A stretch of DNA of 64,000 nt, taken from Wandonia haliotis (GTDB lineage: Bacteria; Bacteroidota; Bacteroidia; Flavobacteriales_D; Crocinitomicaceae). The notes below the pieces were generated by a model, which did not search any database, was not told the origin of the DNA, and saw only the letters and a program-made list of their open reading frames with translations. Positions 61,682 to 64,000 of the stretch are shown here, piece after piece. The translations under genes were made by a program, and so were the position numbers. The stretch covers positions 248,001-312,000 of the forward strand of contig NZ_BAAAFH010000007.1 of NCBI RefSeq assembly GCF_039523435.1. The letters are read 5' to 3'. Each line of letters opens with the position of its first letter. The stretch's first letter is position 1.

Positions 61682-62617
61682 ATGAAAGTAACCGTAGTTG
61701 GAGCAGGTGCAGTTGGAGCGAGTTGTGCAGAATACATCGCTATCAAAAACTTTGCATCTGAAGTTGTCCTTGTTGACATTAAAGAAGGATTTGCAGAAGG
61801 AAAAGCAATGGATCTTATGCAGTGTGCTAATCTGAATGGATTTGACACAAAAATAGTTGGTAGCACAAATGATTACAGTAAAACGGCAGGAAGTGACGTA
61901 GCTGTAATTACATCAGGAATTCCACGTAAGCCGGGAATGACTCGTGAAGAGTTAATCGGAATTAACGCAGGAATTGTAAAAGAAGTTGCTGCAAACCTGA
62001 TTAAGCATTCTCCAAACGTTATCCTTGTTGTGGTTAGTAACCCAATGGACACAATGGCATACCTTACTCACAAAGCTACCGGATTACCGAAAAACCGTAT
62101 TATCGGAATGGGAGGAGCTCTTGATAGCGCCCGTTTCAAATATAGATTATCAGAAGCTTTAGGATGCCCTGCTTCTGATGTGGATGGAATGGTAATTGCC
62201 GCTCATAGTGATACAGGAATGGTTCCTTTGATTAGTAAAGCAACACGTAATGGAATGCCGGTTTCGAACTTCCTTACCGAAGAGCGTATGCAAAAGGTCG
62301 TTGAAGATACTAAAGTAGGAGGAGCAACACTTACAGGTCTTTTAGGAACTTCGGCATGGTATGCTCCGGGAGCTGCTGTTTCTGAAATCGTTCGCGCTAT
62401 CGCTCAGGACTCTAAGAAAATGATTCCTTGTTCGGTTATGTTAGAAGGTGAATACGGGCAAAATGATATCTGTCTGGGTGTGCCTTGTATTCTTGGTAAA
62501 AATGGTATCGAAGAAATCGTATCTATTGAACTATCAGATGCAGAAAAAGCAAACATTGAAGAAAGCGCTAAAGCAGTAAGAAATGTTAATGCATTACTTG
62601 CTGACGCTATTGCGTAA
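61682..62617 (+). CDS. mdh: Malate dehydrogenase
   Basis: The 311 residues belong to the LDH-like malate dehydrogenase type: an N-terminal NAD site VVGAGAVGASCAEYIA, the substrate Arg loop IPRKPGMTREEL with both arginines, VVSNPMDTM, GGALDSARFKYRLS and the catalytic His in AHSDTGMVP. The Asp of VLVDI after the second strand favours NAD over NADP. It interconverts malate and oxaloacetate in the citrate cycle. Confidence 0.95.
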   Translation: MKVTVVGAGAVGASCAEYIAIKNFASEVVLVDIKEGFAEGKAMDLMQCANLNGFDTKIVGSTNDYSKTAGSDVAVITSGIPRKPGMTREELIGINAGIVKEVAANLIKHSPNVILVVVSNPMDTMAYLTHKATGLPKNRIIGMGGALDSARFKYRLSEALGCPASDVDGMVIAAHSDTGMVPLISKATRNGMPVSNFLTEERMQKVVEDTKVGGATLTGLLGTSAWYAPGAAVSEIVRAIAQDSKKMIPCSVMLEGEYGQNDICLGVPCILGKNGIEEIVSIELSDAEKANIEESAKAVRNVNALLADAIA

Positions 62618-62643
62618 TTATCACTCTTGAAGTGTATATACTA

Positions 62644-62671
62644 AAAACCCCTCTCTAACGAGAGGGGTTTT
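62644..62671 (+). terminator. Strong intrinsic terminator after mdh
   Basis: A perfect 12-base-pair stem, AAAACCCCTCTC with GAGAGGGGTTTT and a TAAC loop, is followed by CTTTTTT. It begins 26 bases after the mdh stop, and an A run on the other side may serve the convergent gene too. Confidence 0.92.
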
Positions 62672-62705
62672 CTTTTTTATCAATCTTTGTTTCGTCTATG
62701 CTCTA

Positions 62706-63221
62706 CTATCGCTCTTCTGTTTCTTCTGACTCGTATACGTACATAATTTTTTCACGACCTTCCATGATTAAAAAGATCTCACTTCCGTCTTGTTTCGTAT
62801 AGGCAAGTTCTGAAATATCGACTACTAACTCTTCCGTCAGTAAAGCACGACATCTGTCTCCACCTGCATCATGTACAATCATAACCGGGCGTTGCGGAGG
62901 CATTGACTTCATTATCATTTTAGATCCCAGAACTGTAAAGGAGTGATCCCCACATCCTCCTCCGTATTGTACCGTCAGGTGTAGCTTGTTCCCATCAATA
63001 TGTGCATCAAGAATGGTAAAAGGATCACTTTTAATATCCTGTGACATGTCAACCAACTCAACTGTAACTTTAGAGTTCCGTCTTTCTGCCTGCTGCTCAT
63101 TATTCGTTTCCGTATTCTTCATTTCAACTACTTCACTGTTCTCTACTGCTTTTTTCTTGTTTCCACACGAAACACTCATTAGTCCAATGACCAACAGACT
63201 CACTATAACTCCTTTTCTCAT
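62706..63221 (-). CDS. Lipoprotein of unknown function
   Basis: The ATG at 63221 gives a lipoprotein signal (LMSVSCG, Cys near 19); a longer frame adds ten residues ahead. The 171-residue protein has an acidic Asn/Glu linker and a beta-rich domain with HLTVQYGGGCGDHSFTV and MIVHDAGGDRCRALLTEEL. Two conserved-looking cysteines may pair. The pattern is typical of a Bacteroidota periplasmic family that I cannot name. Confidence 0.65.
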   Translation of the reverse strand: MRKGVIVSLLVIGLMSVSCGNKKKAVENSEVVEMKNTETNNEQQAERRNSKVTVELVDMSQDIKSDPFTILDAHIDGNKLHLTVQYGGGCGDHSFTVLGSKMIMKSMPPQRPVMIVHDAGGDRCRALLTEELVVDISELAYTKQDGSEIFLIMEGREKIMYVYESEETEER

Positions 63222-63301
63222 ACTACTCGTTTTACAACAGCTAAAGTACAACTTTTGTGCCTTTTTTCACCTTCTACTCTGTTTCCCAGGTTTTATAGTA
63301 C

Positions 63302-63333
63302 AAAAAAAGCCGGAGGTTCTGCCCCCGGCTTTT
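63302..63333 (-). terminator. Intrinsic terminator after the mutase gene
   Basis: AAAAGCCGG pairs with CCGGCTTTT around a short loop, and a T run follows on the minus strand. It lies about 36 bases past the stop at 63369. Confidence 0.85.
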
Positions 63334-63368
63334 GTATTTCTGAAAATTTGAATTTAAGAATCAATCTA

Positions 63369-64000
63369 TTACATATTTCGTCGATACTGACCTCCTACTT
63401 CAAATAAAGCTCTTGTTATTTGTCCCAAAGAGCAATATTTTGAAGCTTCCATTAATTCAGTAAACATATTTCGATTGTTAACAGCAGCATCCTGTACACG
63501 TCCCAACATTTCTTCAACCTTATCCGAATTACGCTGATGAAGATTTGCCAGCATGTTAATTTGATACTGTTTCTCTTCTTCTGTTGCACGGATTACTTCT
63601 GCCGGGACAATCGTAGGAGAACCTTTTGAACTCAGGAAAGTATTTACACCGATGATCGGATATTCTCCTGTATGTTTCAATGTTTCGTAGTACAATGACT
63701 CTTCCTGTATTTTTGATCGCTGGTACATCGTTTCCATAGCCCCAAGCACCCCACCTCGTTCTGTAATACGATCAAACTCTGTAAGAACCGCTTCTTCCAC
63801 CAATTCCGTAAGCTCTTCAATTATGAAAGCTCCCTGAATCGGATTTTCATTTTTCGCCAGTCCTAATTCACGGTTAATAATCAACTGAATAGCCATCGCA
63901 CGACGTACCGACTCCTCAGTAGGTGTCGTAATCGCCTCATCGTATGCATTTGTATGCAGCGAATTACAGTTATCATAAATTGCATACAACGCCTGAAGTG
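63369..64000 (-). CDS. C-terminal part of an IcmF/methylmalonyl-CoA mutase-type enzyme, cut by window end
   Basis: About 209 residues are visible, and the frame is open to the window end (a TTG at 63989 is internal). The text SLHTNAYDEAITTPTEESVRRAMAIQ, FIIEELTELVEE, PIIGVNTF and the end GGQYRRNM are from the large-subunit family of B12-dependent acyl-CoA mutases. The closing part resembles the fused isobutyryl-CoA mutase IcmF. It should rearrange isobutyryl- or methylmalonyl-CoA. The B12 and GTPase domains that would distinguish the two lie outside. Confidence 0.8.
   Translation of the reverse strand, partial: LQALYAIYDNCNSLHTNAYDEAITTPTEESVRRAMAIQLIINRELGLAKNENPIQGAFIIEELTELVEEAVLTEFDRITERGGVLGAMETMYQRSKIQEESLYYETLKHTGEYPIIGVNTFLSSKGSPTIVPAEVIRATEEEKQYQINMLANLHQRNSDKVEEMLGRVQDAAVNNRNMFTELMEASKYCSLGQITRALFEVGGQYRRNM

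Overview
The window looks like chromosome of a Bacteroidota, most likely a flavobacterium-like species. The evidence is recurrent TAnnTTTG promoter elements instead of the E. coli type, many Bacteroidota-type lipoproteins and SPI proteins, an OmpP1/FadL barrel, an OmpA/PD40 protein, and a giant RHS protein of the kind common in this phylum. The family is inferred; no rRNA or tRNA gene was seen.

Layout. 1-13.7 kb is ordinary housekeeping and envelope sequence: a barrel protein, a glucosaminidase/LysM protein, a D-cysteine desulfhydrase-like PLP enzyme, a PlsC-type acyltransferase, RecG, a 3-hydroxyacyl-CoA dehydrogenase with an enoyl-CoA hydratase/isomerase, an Asp-box lipoprotein, YidD and a polysaccharide-deacetylase-like enzyme. 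14.2-23.3 kb holds one intact 2901-residue RHS/YD-repeat protein with a signal peptide and a variable C-terminal tip, followed by a small membrane protein that is its likely immunity partner.

23.3-48.7 kb is an accessory region. It begins with tandem IS1-type ends and a frameshifted IS1 transposase. Three N-terminally truncated RHS modules follow, at 24.6, 27.9 and 31.5 kb; they share a core sequence that differs from the resident RHS protein, and each has a different tip. The first tip is clearly a lambda-R-type lytic transglycosylase and is followed by a lipoprotein. Then come toxin-tip fragments (GIY-YIG-like, JAB-like, one unknown tail) and about 25 small genes in the same direction. Most of these encode lipoproteins, exported proteins or membrane-anchored proteins; a few are cytosolic (SUKH, DUF2019). 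I read the region as a store of polymorphic-toxin tips and immunity genes built by duplication and deletion. A short coding motif, MKDTRFEI, recurs in front of several of the immunity-like genes, and copies of RHS-module 5' ends remain as scars where modules appear to have been lost. A 10-N assembly gap lies inside the third module, exactly where it stops being identical to the resident RHS gene.

48.8-64 kb returns to conserved genes: a P460-like haem lipoprotein; an asnB-tagD-licD cluster suggesting phosphodiester decoration of a surface polymer; a three-gene envelope set; an OmpA/PD40 protein; peptide deformylase; an arginase-family enzyme beside a SpeD-SpeE fusion (polyamines); malate dehydrogenase; and the C-terminal end of an IcmF/methylmalonyl-CoA-mutase-type enzyme cut by the window end. 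Strong intrinsic terminators and a possible small RNA sit in the gaps.
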